A stretch of DNA of 64,000 nt from Temperatibacter sp965603205 (GTDB taxonomy: Bacteria > Pseudomonadota > Alphaproteobacteria > Sphingomonadales > Kordiimonadaceae): contig CBFDCC010000003.1 of the NCBI GenBank assembly GCA_965603205.1, positions 186,001 through 250,000 of the forward strand. The letters run 5' to 3'. A program made the translations under genes and the position numbers. Each line of letters starts with the position of its first letter. The first letter of the stretch is position 1. The notes beneath the pieces are model-generated. The model did no database searches. It saw only the letters and a list, made by a program, of their open reading frames with translations, and was not told the DNA's origin. Below are positions 51,955 through 61,569 of this stretch, in pieces.

Positions 51955-51994
51955 ACTGAAAGGCCCTATATAGACTGGCCATAAACTATTTCAA

Positions 51995-52027
51995 AAAGCT
52001 CTAGGATTTTCCTAGGGCTTTTTTTTA
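51995..52027 (+). terminator. Terminator after cysQ
   Basis: AGCTCTAGGA, TTT loop, then TCCTAGGGCT with one mismatch, followed by eight T. Confidence 0.85.
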
Positions 52028-52083
52028 TGCTGTTATCTTTCCATTTCTTATGCTTAAACTATGGGAGCAATAGGAGCTTATAT

Positions 52084-52644
52084 ATGGATATGTTAATCTT
52101 AGGTGTAATAGTATTTATCGTCATACATCTCATCCCCACAGCCACACCTAATTTTAGAAATAACTTAGTCAGTAAATTTAGCAAAACTGGCTACCTGATT
52201 ATTTTTTCAATGGCGTCTTTGATTAGTTTTTACTTTATCATAGACGGCTGGAACGATGCTAACACCCAACCCATATATAGCCCCTCTATAGACATGCATA
52301 AAATAACCGCTGTTTTTGTACTGATCGGCTTATTGTTGATGTCGGCAACGGGCAACGCTTATATGAAGAACTATGTACGTCACCCCCAACTAGCTGGATT
52401 ACTATCTTGGGCCATTGGTCATCTGATCAGTAATGGAGAAATACGCAGCCTGATTTTATTTGGCGGCATAGCGTTATATTCACTGCTGGCTATCAACTAT
52501 TCCAACAAACGGGACGGTGACTGGATTAAGTCTCCTGACACATCAGCCACATCACTCATTAGGCGCTTTACGGTGGCCGCCATTCTATTTGGCCTCATTA
52601 TAAAATATCATGCCAGTGTTAGTGGAGTATCAATAATGATATAA
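52084..52644 (+). CDS. NnrU-family membrane protein
   Basis: 186 residues from ATG 52084, with AGGAG about 8 bases upstream. Five or six membrane segments. VFIVIHLIPTATPNFRNNLVSKF near the start and YVRHPQLAGLLSWAIGHLISNGEIRSLILFGG in the centre are NnrU signatures. NnrU proteins are linked to denitrification and, as MapA-like relatives, to isoprenoid or nitrite metabolism, without a firm biochemical role. No nitrogen genes adjoin. Confidence 0.85.
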   Translation: MDMLILGVIVFIVIHLIPTATPNFRNNLVSKFSKTGYLIIFSMASLISFYFIIDGWNDANTQPIYSPSIDMHKITAVFVLIGLLLMSATGNAYMKNYVRHPQLAGLLSWAIGHLISNGEIRSLILFGGIALYSLLAINYSNKRDGDWIKSPDTSATSLIRRFTVAAILFGLIIKYHASVSGVSIMI

Positions 52645-52672
52645 AAAAGGTGCCCTATTGGACGCCTTTTAT
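52645..52672. terminator. Terminator between the NnrU-family gene and tolB
   Basis: AAAAGG pairs with CCTTTT in a stem with one internal mismatch. A and T runs flank it, and both convergent genes end nearby. Confidence 0.6.
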
Positions 52673-52675
52673 TAT

Positions 52676-54022
52676 CTATTTATGTGTGAGCGGCAATGGT
52701 GGTGACCAAGCAGGGTCAGAGGCATCAAATGGTGTTTTAACTTGGCGCTCGTTATAGCCAGTCAGATCGACTGACCAAAGCGATGAGCCGCCGCCATCCT
52801 GTGACTTCTTCGAGCGAAAATACATCAAAACGCGACCGTTAGGCGACCATGTTGGCGCTTCATCTTGCCATGAATTGGTTAGTAAGCGCTCACCACGTCC
52901 ATTAGGGCGCATTACGCCAATCCGGAATTTATCGCCGCCAATTTTAGTAAAGGCAATCAAATCACCACGCGGTGACCAAACAGGTGTAGCATAACGACCA
53001 GCCCCAAAGGAAATGCGTTTGATATCACTACCATCGGCGTTCATGGTATAAATCTGCTGAGAGCCACCACGATTGGAATTAAACACAATCTGCTTGCCAT
53101 CAGGTGAATAGGAGGGCGATGTATCAATACCTGAATGGCGTGTCAGACGTGTGGTACCACGTGTTAATAAATCCATCACATAAATATCAGAATTACCATT
53201 GGTAGCCAGCGACATAATCACCTTATTGCCGTCAGGTGAGAAACGTGGCGCAAAAGTCATATTTTGAAAATCACCCAGAACTTCGAACTTATTTGACATC
53301 ACATTATACAAATACACACGGGGTGTTCCCTTATAATAGCTCAAATAAGTGATTTCTTGGCGACTTGGTGAGAAACGCGGCGTAAGCACTAAATAGCTGC
53401 CATCCGTTAAAAATTGCTGATTTTCGCCATCCTGATCCATAATGGCGAGGCGTTTCACACGCGCAAGTGGATCACCTGATTCTGCGATATAGACAATGCG
53501 CGTATCAAAATATCCTGTTTCACCTGTTAATCTAGTATATATTTTATCTGAGATTACATGGGCAATACGACGCCAGTTTCCAATAGGTGTTGTATAACCA
53601 ACCCCTTCCATCTGCACCTCGGCAAAGACATCCCATAAGCGGAACTCAACCCGCAGGTTACCATTTGGCAGCATCTCAATACGCCCTGCTACCAGCGCCT
53701 GAGCCGCCAGTGGTCTCCATGCACTAAATTTAGGACGGGAACCATCGGCCGTTAATTTTTCAATGAATGCTGCTTGATCTATCGTGCGAAACAATCCTGT
53801 CGAAGCAAGGTTCGCACCTACCACTTGCGAGATGCTGGCACCGATCTCAGACAGACTGCCCGTAGCCGTTTCTATATCAACAGCAGGCACAAAATCAGGT
53901 ATAGCCAGTGGCAAAGGGTCAACAGAACCACGCGTCACATCAACTTTCAGCTGGGCATATGCGCTACTCGCTACCATCACCACACTGAACATAACAGTTA
54001 TTAACAGACGTAATATTTTCAT
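52676..54022 (-). CDS. tolB: Tol system periplasmic protein TolB
   Basis: 448 residues. A signal peptide ends near AYAQ (residue 23). The N-terminal alpha/beta domain precedes a six-bladed beta-propeller of WD-like repeats (FSPSRQEITYLSY, FSPDGNKVIMSL, YSPDGKQIVFNSNRGGSQQIYTM, WSPRGDLIAFT, WSPNGRVLMYF). TolB binds Pal and links to TolA for outer-membrane constriction during division. It ends the operon; no pal follows in the window. Confidence 0.95.
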   Translation of the reverse strand: MKILRLLITVMFSVVMVASSAYAQLKVDVTRGSVDPLPLAIPDFVPAVDIETATGSLSEIGASISQVVGANLASTGLFRTIDQAAFIEKLTADGSRPKFSAWRPLAAQALVAGRIEMLPNGNLRVEFRLWDVFAEVQMEGVGYTTPIGNWRRIAHVISDKIYTRLTGETGYFDTRIVYIAESGDPLARVKRLAIMDQDGENQQFLTDGSYLVLTPRFSPSRQEITYLSYYKGTPRVYLYNVMSNKFEVLGDFQNMTFAPRFSPDGNKVIMSLATNGNSDIYVMDLLTRGTTRLTRHSGIDTSPSYSPDGKQIVFNSNRGGSQQIYTMNADGSDIKRISFGAGRYATPVWSPRGDLIAFTKIGGDKFRIGVMRPNGRGERLLTNSWQDEAPTWSPNGRVLMYFRSKKSQDGGGSSLWSVDLTGYNERQVKTPFDASDPAWSPPLPLTHK

Positions 54023-54052
54023 CCTAGTCCCATTTCTTAGTATTTGAGTAGA

Positions 54053-54910
54053 TTAACCACCCGAAAATTCAGCGCCATCAAAAACAAAATCTATATAGCG
54101 CCCGCCCGCTTTAATTACTTGTATCGCTTCATCGTATGGTTCGCAAAGCTTTACTGCACGACGAGCACTTTCAGCAAATGTTCGATAATATGCCCTTGAT
54201 GGATCATCAAGATTGCCCGCATCCAAAAACTGTGGCTGTCGCGCTAATTTGCCCTCAGTCGTTAGCCAAATACGCACTGTCACTTGCATCTCGTCCACGC
54301 CTTTTGCGCCTCGTGGGAATGACCAGCACCCAGCGAGCTTCTCAGATAAAGCATCCTTAAGGGACGCTGTGGCTATCTGCCCCTTTAGATTAGCCATACG
54401 CGCACGCTCTAGCTTTTGCTTTAAATCTTCAGTGCGTTTCAACTTATCCTCTGCTGCTTTTTTAGCCTGATCCTCTTCTTGCTTTAAAGATTTATCAAGC
54501 ATAGCTGCAATGCGTTTACTGCGCATTCTACTCGGCGCTTTAGGCTTAGACTTAGGCACTATAGTTTGACTGATACGTTTGCGCACCAAGTCTTCTGGCT
54601 TTGCCTTCGGCTTGGCTTTAGATAGCTTAGGCAATGCCGCTGCATCATCCGTATTTAACTCTTGTTTCTCAGCGCGCGCTACATTTTGCTCGGCCCGTTC
54701 AACGACGTTATCAATTTCGCCTAACTTCTCGAATTTTTCCTCAGTCTCTACTGACCGTGTTTCAACGGCGATTTGGACAAATTCAATAGCAATAGAGGGG
54801 GGTGGCGTCGGCCTCTTTCGATCAATTTCAGGCATGCCAAACACTGCAAACAACACTACACTTATGTGTAGTCCAGTCGATAGCGCCCAACCATTTGAAA
54901 CTATATCCAC
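54053..54910 (-). CDS. tolA: TolA-like protein
   Basis: 285 residues. An N-terminal membrane segment (about 8-25) leads into a long Lys-, Glu- and Ala-rich helical region (EDQAKKAAEDKLKRTEDLKQKLERARMANL) spanning the periplasm. The C-terminal TolA domain reads LAGCWSFPRGAKGVDEMQVTVRIWLTTEGKLARQPQFL. It transmits force from TolQR to TolB-Pal. Position between tolR and tolB is canonical. Confidence 0.88.
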   Translation of the reverse strand: MDIVSNGWALSTGLHISVVLFAVFGMPEIDRKRPTPPPSIAIEFVQIAVETRSVETEEKFEKLGEIDNVVERAEQNVARAEKQELNTDDAAALPKLSKAKPKAKPEDLVRKRISQTIVPKSKPKAPSRMRSKRIAAMLDKSLKQEEDQAKKAAEDKLKRTEDLKQKLERARMANLKGQIATASLKDALSEKLAGCWSFPRGAKGVDEMQVTVRIWLTTEGKLARQPQFLDAGNLDDPSRAYYRTFAESARRAVKLCEPYDEAIQVIKAGGRYIDFVFDGAEFSGG

Positions 54911-54932
54911 GAGAAATACTTACCCTATATTT

Positions 54933-55355
54933 TTATCTGGGATCTGAAACCAGCGCCACTTTCAAAAAACCAGCCTTATTAATCATGCCAATAATTTCCA
55001 TCACCCGGCCATAATCAAGACGGTGATCCCCACGCACATAAATGCGCGTATCCTTACGGTTACCTGCAATGGCCTCAAGGCGTGGTATTAACTCCTTAGC
55101 CCCAATTGCAGTATCTGCGATAAATATGGCACCATTTTGATCAATGGCTATCTCTAATGGTTTACTATCCTTAGGCAGATTACCTAGACTAGCCTTAGGC
55201 AGGTCAACCTGCACACCAGCCGTTAACATGGGCGCAGTGATCATAAACACCACGAGCAGCACCAACATAACATCGACAAATGGTGTTACATTGATCTCAG
55301 CAAGCGGCTTATAACGCCCGCTTTTGCTCCGTGGTTGCAGTGCACCGCCACCCAT
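54933..55355 (-). CDS. tolR: Tol-Pal motor protein TolR
   Basis: 140 residues. The basic cytoplasmic start ends in INVTPFVDVMLVLLVVFMITAP, whose membrane helix holds the proton-carrying Asp. The periplasmic ExbD/TolR domain follows. The start overlaps the tolQ stop (TAATG). Confidence 0.95.
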   Translation of the reverse strand: MGGGALQPRSKSGRYKPLAEINVTPFVDVMLVLLVVFMITAPMLTAGVQVDLPKASLGNLPKDSKPLEIAIDQNGAIFIADTAIGAKELIPRLEAIAGNRKDTRIYVRGDHRLDYGRVMEIIGMINKAGFLKVALVSDPR

Positions 55356-56077
55356 TACTTACTCCTCTCATCTAATTGACGAGATAGAATTGCCGCGAAT
55401 TCATCAGAAAAGCCTTCAACGCGTGCCGCATAACGACCAAGGTCGGTTGATAATTTATTATACGCTATAACAGCAGGAATGGCTGCAACAAGACCAAGGG
55501 CGGTCGCAAGCAGTGCCTCGGCAATACCAGGTGCTACGGTCGCAAGCGATGTGTCCGACGACATGGCAATCGATTGAAAACTAGACATAATCCCCCATAC
55601 AGTACCGAACAGCCCCACAAAGGGAGCGGCGGATCCGATGGTAGCCAGATAGCCAACTTGTCCTTCGATATGCTGCATTTCACGCGTTGTCGTTACATGC
55701 ATCACTTTCATAATACGATCTTGCACCGTTACCTTATCAAGTTGCGCTGAACGCCCAATCATACTGCGCTGCCATTCACGCATTGCTGCTACAAACACAG
55801 CAGCCATTGGATGATCTGGTGCGGTTTTCAGACTTTGATAAAGATCATCAAGCGATGCACCTGACCAAAAGGTTTCTTCAAAACCGTCGGCCTGTGCTCG
55901 TGCATCCTTTACCCGTGTCCATGTAGAGAAGATAATTGACCAGCCCCACAAGCTTACTACAACAAGTAATATCATCACACTTTGTACAACAATATCGGCC
56001 TGATAGAACATGCCCATGAATGAAAAATCTGCGGCACTGCCGCCTAGATTAGTTGCTTCTACAGTTGGTGTAGCCAA
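55355..56077 (-). CDS. tolQ: Tol-Pal motor protein TolQ
   Basis: 240 residues with three membrane segments: about 25-47, and a pair at about 140-200 (VGYLATIGSAAPFVGLFGTVWGIMSSF, LLATALGLVAAIPAVIAYN). It forms the proton channel with TolR, energising TolA. It lies 5 bases after the ybgC gene. Confidence 0.95.
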   Translation of the reverse strand: MATPTVEATNLGGSAADFSFMGMFYQADIVVQSVMILLVVVSLWGWSIIFSTWTRVKDARAQADGFEETFWSGASLDDLYQSLKTAPDHPMAAVFVAAMREWQRSMIGRSAQLDKVTVQDRIMKVMHVTTTREMQHIEGQVGYLATIGSAAPFVGLFGTVWGIMSSFQSIAMSSDTSLATVAPGIAEALLATALGLVAAIPAVIAYNKLSTDLGRYAARVEGFSDEFAAILSRQLDERSK

Positions 56078-56082
56078 TAGTT

Positions 56083-56583
56083 CTACTCCTCATTAGCAGC
56101 AGTTGCTGCCTTATATTCATCCATATAGTCTTGCCAAAAGGCCTTAGCCCCCTTTGACCAACGTTTAGGCTTTCCGTCTGGGCTGATCACTGCAGCCAAA
56201 ACAGTAGCCTCTGCAACAAGATCCCCTGCCTCATTTTCTATCCACTGCTTAACCTCAACAGCGGCAGCCCTTACCCGTGTGATAACGCATTTTCCGATCA
56301 ATGCCTGACCCACAGTAGCTTGTCTATGATAGGTAATATTAATATTACGCACAACATAGGTCAGTGGGCCACCCTCAGATTCAGGCAGTTCAAACAGGTG
56401 GTTAACATCAGCCTCTGTGTCGCGAATAGACTCAGAACGCACACGCTCGAAAAAGCTAACGTATTTACCATGATAGACCATGCCTCCAACATCAGTATCC
56501 TCATAATAAACACGGATTGGATAAGAAAAAACACCCTTATCCCTTATACCCTTGGCTGGCATTAGGTTCGTTTTTTGGCTCAT
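56083..56583 (-). CDS. ybgC: Acyl-CoA thioesterase of the Tol-Pal cluster (YbgC)
   Basis: 166 residues, hot-dog fold. FSYPIRVYYEDTDVGGMVYHGKYVSFFERVRSE carries the catalytic Asp and the family signature. It hydrolyses short or acyl-ACP-linked thioesters near the membrane. Its start overlaps the ruvB stop by four bases, and it precedes tolQ as usual. Confidence 0.92.
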   Translation of the reverse strand: MSQKTNLMPAKGIRDKGVFSYPIRVYYEDTDVGGMVYHGKYVSFFERVRSESIRDTEADVNHLFELPESEGGPLTYVVRNINITYHRQATVGQALIGKCVITRVRAAAVEVKQWIENEAGDLVAEATVLAAVISPDGKPKRWSKGAKAFWQDYMDEYKAATAANEE

Positions 56584-57644
56584 TTTTTATCTCCCAGCAA
56601 ATCTAACTGCTCAGCTGCTACGCTGCCTTTTGGTGGCATGAGACCTAAATGATCCCAACCACTAGGCGCCAAAACACGACCACGCGGCGTTCTTTGCACT
56701 AAACCTATCTGCAATAAATATGGCTCTATTATGTCATCGATGGTATCGCGCGGCTCACTTAGGGCAGCTGCTAGTGTCTCAACACCCACAGGACCACCAC
56801 TATATGTCTCGCCAATACAGGATAAATAACGCCTGTCGATACTATCAAGACCAAGGTTATCAACCTCTAATCTATTCAGCGCAGCATCAGCCGCTACCGC
56901 GTCAACCACATCACGGTCAGCCACCAGCGCAAAATCACGTACACGGCGCAATAAACGCCCTGCAATACGCGGTGTACCACGCGAACGGGCGGCAATCTCT
57001 CGCGCACCATCCTCAGTCAGCTTTAGCTCTAATAATCTGGCAGCACGTGTGACAACCTCGGTTAATTCCTCAGTCGTATAAAAATTCAGGCGTGTTGGAA
57101 TCCCAAAACGATCCCGCAGTGGCTTAGTAATCAAGCCCGACCTTGTTGTCGCGCCGACAAGAGTGAAAGGCGGTAAATCAATGCGCACAGACCGCGCAGA
57201 AGGACCTTCGCCAATGATCAAATCAAGCTGGAAATCCTCCATAGCTGGATAGAGTATTTCCTCGACAGCCGGATTAAGACGGTGAATTTCATCAATGAAT
57301 AAAACATCGCGTTCTTGCAAATTTGTTAACAGCGCCGCTAGATCACCCGCCTTAGAAATTACAGGACCAGATGTGGCCTTAAAACTCACCCCAAGCTCGC
57401 GAGCAACAATCTGGGCTAATGTGGTTTTACCAAGACCAGGCGGACCATAAAATAACACATGATCCATTGCCTCACCACGCGTGCGTGCTGCCTCAATAAA
57501 TACCCCAAGGTTTTCACGTGCTGATTTTTGCCCGATAAAGTCCGATAATGATTGAGGGCGCAGGCCCGTCTCAGCAAAATCACCCGTGCTTTCACTGCCA
57601 TCAATTAGGCGATCATCTTGTGGGTCTGGTCCATCAGGGCTCAT
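56580..57644 (-). CDS. ruvB: Holliday junction branch migration ATPase RuvB
   Basis: 354 residues. LRPQSLSDFIGQKSARENL, Walker A FYGPPGLGKTTLAQ, Walker B LFIDEIHRLNPAVEE, sensor LVGATTRSGL, arginine finger region LRDRFG and the C-terminal winged helix (YLLQIGLVQRTPRGRVL) are intact. It drives branch migration with RuvA. Stop and start overlaps on both sides show tight coupling. Confidence 0.98.
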   Translation of the reverse strand: MSPDGPDPQDDRLIDGSESTGDFAETGLRPQSLSDFIGQKSARENLGVFIEAARTRGEAMDHVLFYGPPGLGKTTLAQIVARELGVSFKATSGPVISKAGDLAALLTNLQERDVLFIDEIHRLNPAVEEILYPAMEDFQLDLIIGEGPSARSVRIDLPPFTLVGATTRSGLITKPLRDRFGIPTRLNFYTTEELTEVVTRAARLLELKLTEDGAREIAARSRGTPRIAGRLLRRVRDFALVADRDVVDAVAADAALNRLEVDNLGLDSIDRRYLSCIGETYSGGPVGVETLAAALSEPRDTIDDIIEPYLLQIGLVQRTPRGRVLAPSGWDHLGLMPPKGSVAAEQLDLLGDKK

Positions 57645-58267
57645 AAGGTTGCAAGCTCCTTAAGGGCTGCGGGCACCAGCGTACCAACCGTTGCCCCCTC
57701 CCCCAAATTGGCCGCGGCTTTTGCCACGGCAGCGTGGGCATCAGTTGGTCTGTACCCCAGGTTTGCCAGCGCGGATATAGCGTCCTGAATTTCTGTGCCA
57801 ACAGCAGGCGCAGCAGCTCCAGACACAGAACCACTAGCCGATACAGGCGCTGAACCAAATACAAGATTGGTGACTTTGTCTTTTAACTCGTTAACAATGC
57901 GTCCTGCCAGCTTTGGCCCCACACCATTTGCTCGTGCCACGGTTGCTTTATCTTGCGCCGCAATAGCATGCTGTAATTCTACGGGTTCTGCGATTGATAG
58001 TAGCGCCAAACCAACCTTCGCCCCCACGCCCTGAACACTAGTGAGCATTCTAAACATGTCACGTTCCTCAAGGCTGGTAAATCCAAATAAGGTAATAGCG
58101 TCTTCTCGCACGACAGTCTCAATATGCATCCCCACAGCCTCACCCGCGCGAGGTAAACTTGACAGGCTTCGGCCACTTGCATGAACCAAATAACCAACAC
58201 CATTAACATCAATGATGGCAAAGTCATCACCGACAGCGTCCACTATGCCTTTTAATTTTGCAATCAT
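57641..58267 (-). CDS. ruvA: Holliday junction DNA-binding protein RuvA
   Basis: 208 residues. An OB-fold start (MIAKLKGIVDAVGDDFAIIDVNGVGYLVH) is followed by tandem helix-hairpin-helix motifs (LTSVQGVGAKVGLALLS, ANGVGPKLAGRIVNELKDKV). A linker and the C-terminal RuvB-binding domain (ISALANLGYRPTDAHAAVAKA) end the protein. It overlaps ruvB by four bases. Confidence 0.97.
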   Translation of the reverse strand: MIAKLKGIVDAVGDDFAIIDVNGVGYLVHASGRSLSSLPRAGEAVGMHIETVVREDAITLFGFTSLEERDMFRMLTSVQGVGAKVGLALLSIAEPVELQHAIAAQDKATVARANGVGPKLAGRIVNELKDKVTNLVFGSAPVSASGSVSGAAAPAVGTEIQDAISALANLGYRPTDAHAAVAKAAANLGEGATVGTLVPAALKELATL

Positions 58268-58281
58268 ACCTGCCTCACTCC

Positions 58282-58779
58282 TCAGCGCATACCTGCTGCT
58301 ATATTTCTATTGGCTACTACATGGTGGGCGTGACAGATGGCAACCGCAAGCGCATCCGCGGCATCGGGGCCATTTATTTTAATGCCCGGCAACAAAATAT
58401 TTACCATTGCCTCGACCTGTTCTTTGGCTGCATGCCCCGCCCCGACCACAGCCTTTTTAACATGGTTAGGTGTATATTCAGCCACAAGGAGACCATGACT
58501 AGCAGGCACCAGTAATGCGATACCACGCGCCTGACCAAGCTTAAGTGTTGAGGCTGGGTTTTTATTAACGAATGTTTCCTCAACTGCAGCAGAAACTGGT
58601 TGCCACTCGGCCAACACGTCTTCTAGCCCAGTATGCAGCTCAACCAAACGTTCAGCCAGTGATAATTTTGAATTGGATTTGACGACACCATTAGCAATAT
58701 GACGCAAGCGGTTGCCGTTACTTTCAACGATACCCCAGCCTGTTTTCTGCAATCCTGGATCAAGCCCTATAAGCCGCAT
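58282..58779 (-). CDS. ruvC: Holliday junction resolvase RuvC
   Basis: 165 residues. RNase H-like fold with catalytic acids in MRLIGLDPGLQKTGWGI, AAVEETFVNKNPASTLKLGQARG and the late GPDAADALAVAICH. It cuts junctions moved by RuvAB. Order yebC-ruvC-ruvA-ruvB is standard in proteobacteria. Confidence 0.97.
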   Translation of the reverse strand: MRLIGLDPGLQKTGWGIVESNGNRLRHIANGVVKSNSKLSLAERLVELHTGLEDVLAEWQPVSAAVEETFVNKNPASTLKLGQARGIALLVPASHGLLVAEYTPNHVKKAVVGAGHAAKEQVEAMVNILLPGIKINGPDAADALAVAICHAHHVVANRNIAAGMR

Positions 58780-58789
58780 TCAAAACCCT

Positions 58790-59536
58790 TTATTCAAGTT
58801 GTTCTAGCACATCAGCTGGTATGTCATAATTACCATAGACGGTTTGAACATCATCATTATCATCAAATGCATCAAGAAGACGCATTAACTTTTCGGCCGC
58901 CACTTTATCCAGCACCATTGGCTCTTTTGGTTTAAAGATAAGCTTAGCTGTTTCTGGATCTTGGCCCAAAACCTTAGTCAGTTCTGTTGTAACCGCATGT
59001 AGATCACTGGAGCCCGTATAAATAGCATGACCATCATCATCGCTTTCAACCTCATCAGCACCAGCATCCAATGCTGCTTCAAACATAGTGTCAGCGTCTG
59101 CCACATCAACAGGGAATGTAATTTCACCAACATGGTCAAACATAAAACCAACTGAACCGCTTTCACCCATGTTGCCACCAGCCTTGTTAAAGATAGTGCG
59201 TACATCAGATGCCGTGCGATTTCTATTATCTGTTAGGGCCTCAACGATGATACCAATACCGCTTGGGCCATAACCCTCATAGCGCATTTCGTCATAATTT
59301 TCAGCGTCACCACCCTCAGCCTTTGAGATAGCACGGGCAATATTATCCTTAGGCATACTAAGACCGCGCGCAGTGGCCATTGCAAGGCGTAGGCGTGAAT
59401 TTGATTCTGGGTCATTACCGCCCATCTTAACAGCCACAGTTATCTCGCGGCTTAGCTTTGAAAACAACCCAGAGCGTTTCTTATCTTGTGCGCCCTTACG
59501 GTACATGATGTTTTTAAATTTGGAATGGCCTGCCAT
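58790..59536 (-). CDS. yebC: YebC/PmpR family regulatory protein
   Basis: 248 residues. MAGHSKFKNIMYRKGAQDKKRSGLFSKLSREI is the fixed family start. The acidic middle and end (DADEVESDDDGHAIY, LDAFDDNDDVQTVYGNY) match. Family members act as transcription regulators or, more recently, as translation factors relieving stalls at proline stretches. It heads the ruvCAB-tol operon. Confidence 0.95.
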   Translation of the reverse strand: MAGHSKFKNIMYRKGAQDKKRSGLFSKLSREITVAVKMGGNDPESNSRLRLAMATARGLSMPKDNIARAISKAEGGDAENYDEMRYEGYGPSGIGIIVEALTDNRNRTASDVRTIFNKAGGNMGESGSVGFMFDHVGEITFPVDVADADTMFEAALDAGADEVESDDDGHAIYTGSSDLHAVTTELTKVLGQDPETAKLIFKPKEPMVLDKVAAEKLMRLLDAFDDNDDVQTVYGNYDIPADVLEQLE

Positions 59537-59688
59537 GGTTACCCTCTAAAATACTTAAAATTATAATCCCTATCCATTTGCTATAAAAGCAATGCATGTT
59601 CGCTCATATTCTTAGCAGATTTATGCGCGTTGAACAGGGTAAAGTACGGGAATTTTAAACATATAAGCCATGAGGGGTCAAAAAGTGA

Positions 59689-60471
59689 TTAATCTGGCGA
59701 TAAAATGCCATTTTTTAAACGACCCGAAGCTTTAAGTTTGAGAATTTCAGTATTAACCCCCTTAAGGTGAGCTGCATAGTTTTTATGGCAAACAATTGAC
59801 TCAATCCCTTGCCATAAAACAAAAGAATTCTGTATAAAAGGTTCAATATTTTCCATAACCTGATCCATTATAGCCACATCTGGAAATATAAACAAACCTG
59901 CAGCTAACTCCCCGCTTTTTACTTTTTCACTAAGCTCTAAATAGCTCTCCACAGGAACTTTATTTAGATACACCCCTCGAATACCATATATATATCCCAA
60001 ATCCACAACCCCAACAGGGGTATGCTCAAGCAAGGCTAGATTATGCATAGCTGGATGCTCTGAATTAAATATGAGCATGCCCGTAGCCTTAGAAAAGGAT
60101 TCCGACCAGGCAAGATCGTCTTCCGTCAAGGTCAATACTTCTATTACCTTAGATGATGCGGGTGATAAGCATGCGAACTCTTTATTATTAAATGCCTCAT
60201 GGGCCTCCTTAGATGGCTTTAATGTATAAGAAGATATAAGCAGTTTATTTTTAAGATGTATTACAAATGGATCATAAGCCCCTTTTTTGTCAGGGCGGTG
60301 TATACCCTCAGCAGCAACAACAACCAGACTAAGGCCGGTCAAATCCATCTGCGATAAAACAACACTATCGCCCACACCTTCAGCCGAACAAGTCTGTGCA
60401 ATAACACTCACTATAAATATGCTAAAAATATAACATTTTAATTCTGCATACATCAATATTGCCTTAGCCAT
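59689..60471 (-). CDS. Periplasmic binding-like protein, paralogue 1
   Basis: 260 residues from ATG 60471, with AAGGA 7 bases upstream. A signal peptide ends near QTCSAEG. The mature part reads like a type-2 periplasmic binding fold used for small polar ligands: GAYDPFVIHLKNK, ACLSPASSKVIEVL, FSKATGMLIFN, TPVGVVDLGYIYGIRG and FIFPDVAIM. About half the residues match the neighbour upstream, so the pair arose by tandem duplication. No permease adjoins. A ligand-sensing role for a receptor is as likely as transport. Confidence 0.7.
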   Translation of the reverse strand: MAKAILMYAELKCYIFSIFIVSVIAQTCSAEGVGDSVVLSQMDLTGLSLVVVAAEGIHRPDKKGAYDPFVIHLKNKLLISSYTLKPSKEAHEAFNNKEFACLSPASSKVIEVLTLTEDDLAWSESFSKATGMLIFNSEHPAMHNLALLEHTPVGVVDLGYIYGIRGVYLNKVPVESYLELSEKVKSGELAAGLFIFPDVAIMDQVMENIEPFIQNSFVLWQGIESIVCHKNYAAHLKGVNTEILKLKASGRLKNGILSPD

Positions 60472-60562
60472 TAATTTATCCTTGATACTATCCATTACAG
60501 GTATGACTTATGACTCTCAAGATTGAACAGTATAACCCCAATCTACATTAATAATGTAATAC

Positions 60563-61336
60563 TTAATTTGGCGATAAAATACCATTTTTCAAACGGCCTG
60601 ATGTCTTTAACTTATCAATTTCAGTATTGATCCCATCAAGGTGGGCAGCATATTCTTTGTGACAGATAATAGCCTCATCAGCTTCCCAAATAATTAAGAA
60701 ATTTTGAATAAAAGGTTCAATATTTTCCATTACATCAGCCATGGCTGCCACATCAGGAAACATAAAGTAGCCCGCAGATAACTCGCCACTGGCAACTTTC
60801 TCAGCTAATTCTGAATAGTTTTCAACTGATACTTTATTAATCTTAATACCTTTAATACCATATAAAAGATTTATATCAACAATACCAACGGGCGTGTTTT
60901 CAAGAAGAGCTAAATTAAGTAAAGAAGGATGCTTTTCTCTAAAAATAATCATCCCAGTTGCTTTTGAGAACGGCTCGGATAACACAACATCAGCAGCATC
61001 TAAGTCTAATATTTCCAATACTTTATTAGAAGATGGCGACAGGCAAGCCACGGCCTTATCAGCAAACATTTTATGGGCTTGATTAGATGGCGCTAATTCA
61101 ACCCTAGTAACAAGGGATTTTTTTTGAAAATGCTCAATTAAAGGATCGTAAATACCTTGCCTATCTTTGTGGTGAATACCATCTGCTAGAATAGTCACCA
61201 CACTAAGGCCTGCCACATCAATAAAGGGCACCTTGCTATCAGTAGATTCTCCAGCACTAGCAAAGGGAATTTCAGCAACAAAAACTAAGAGAAAAAATAT
61301 GCCACTAATGTATTTTCTTAACGATTTTACTAACAA
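60563..61336 (-). CDS. Periplasmic binding-like protein, paralogue 2
   Basis: 257 residues from TTG 61336, behind AGGGG with 5-base spacing; no ATG is available nearby. A signal peptide ends near PFASAG. The mature sequence aligns along its length with the downstream copy: GIYDPLIEHFQKK, ACLSPSSNKVLEIL, FSKATGMIIF, TPVGIVDINLLYGIKG, MENIEPFIQNFL, and an identical SGRLKNGILSP end. Same uncertain ligand. The 91-base gap between the copies shows no terminator. Confidence 0.7.
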   Translation of the reverse strand: MLVKSLRKYISGIFFLLVFVAEIPFASAGESTDSKVPFIDVAGLSVVTILADGIHHKDRQGIYDPLIEHFQKKSLVTRVELAPSNQAHKMFADKAVACLSPSSNKVLEILDLDAADVVLSEPFSKATGMIIFREKHPSLLNLALLENTPVGIVDINLLYGIKGIKINKVSVENYSELAEKVASGELSAGYFMFPDVAAMADVMENIEPFIQNFLIIWEADEAIICHKEYAAHLDGINTEIDKLKTSGRLKNGILSPN

Positions 61337-61569
61337 GTCAACCCCTAGCTTTTATGTATTTTAATACAATAAACGTTATTATAAAACGGCTTATAGTGAT
61401 TAAAGAATACTCTCAAGACTAACATGCAAGTGATAGGAATTAACAGTTGTCCACTTTTTTAAATAATACTTATTAAGTCATAAATTGATTTTTGAACCAT
61501 ACTGGCTACCATAGACTAATGTCCAGAGACAATAACAAGATGGCCATGATAAAACTTCATGATATTGCT

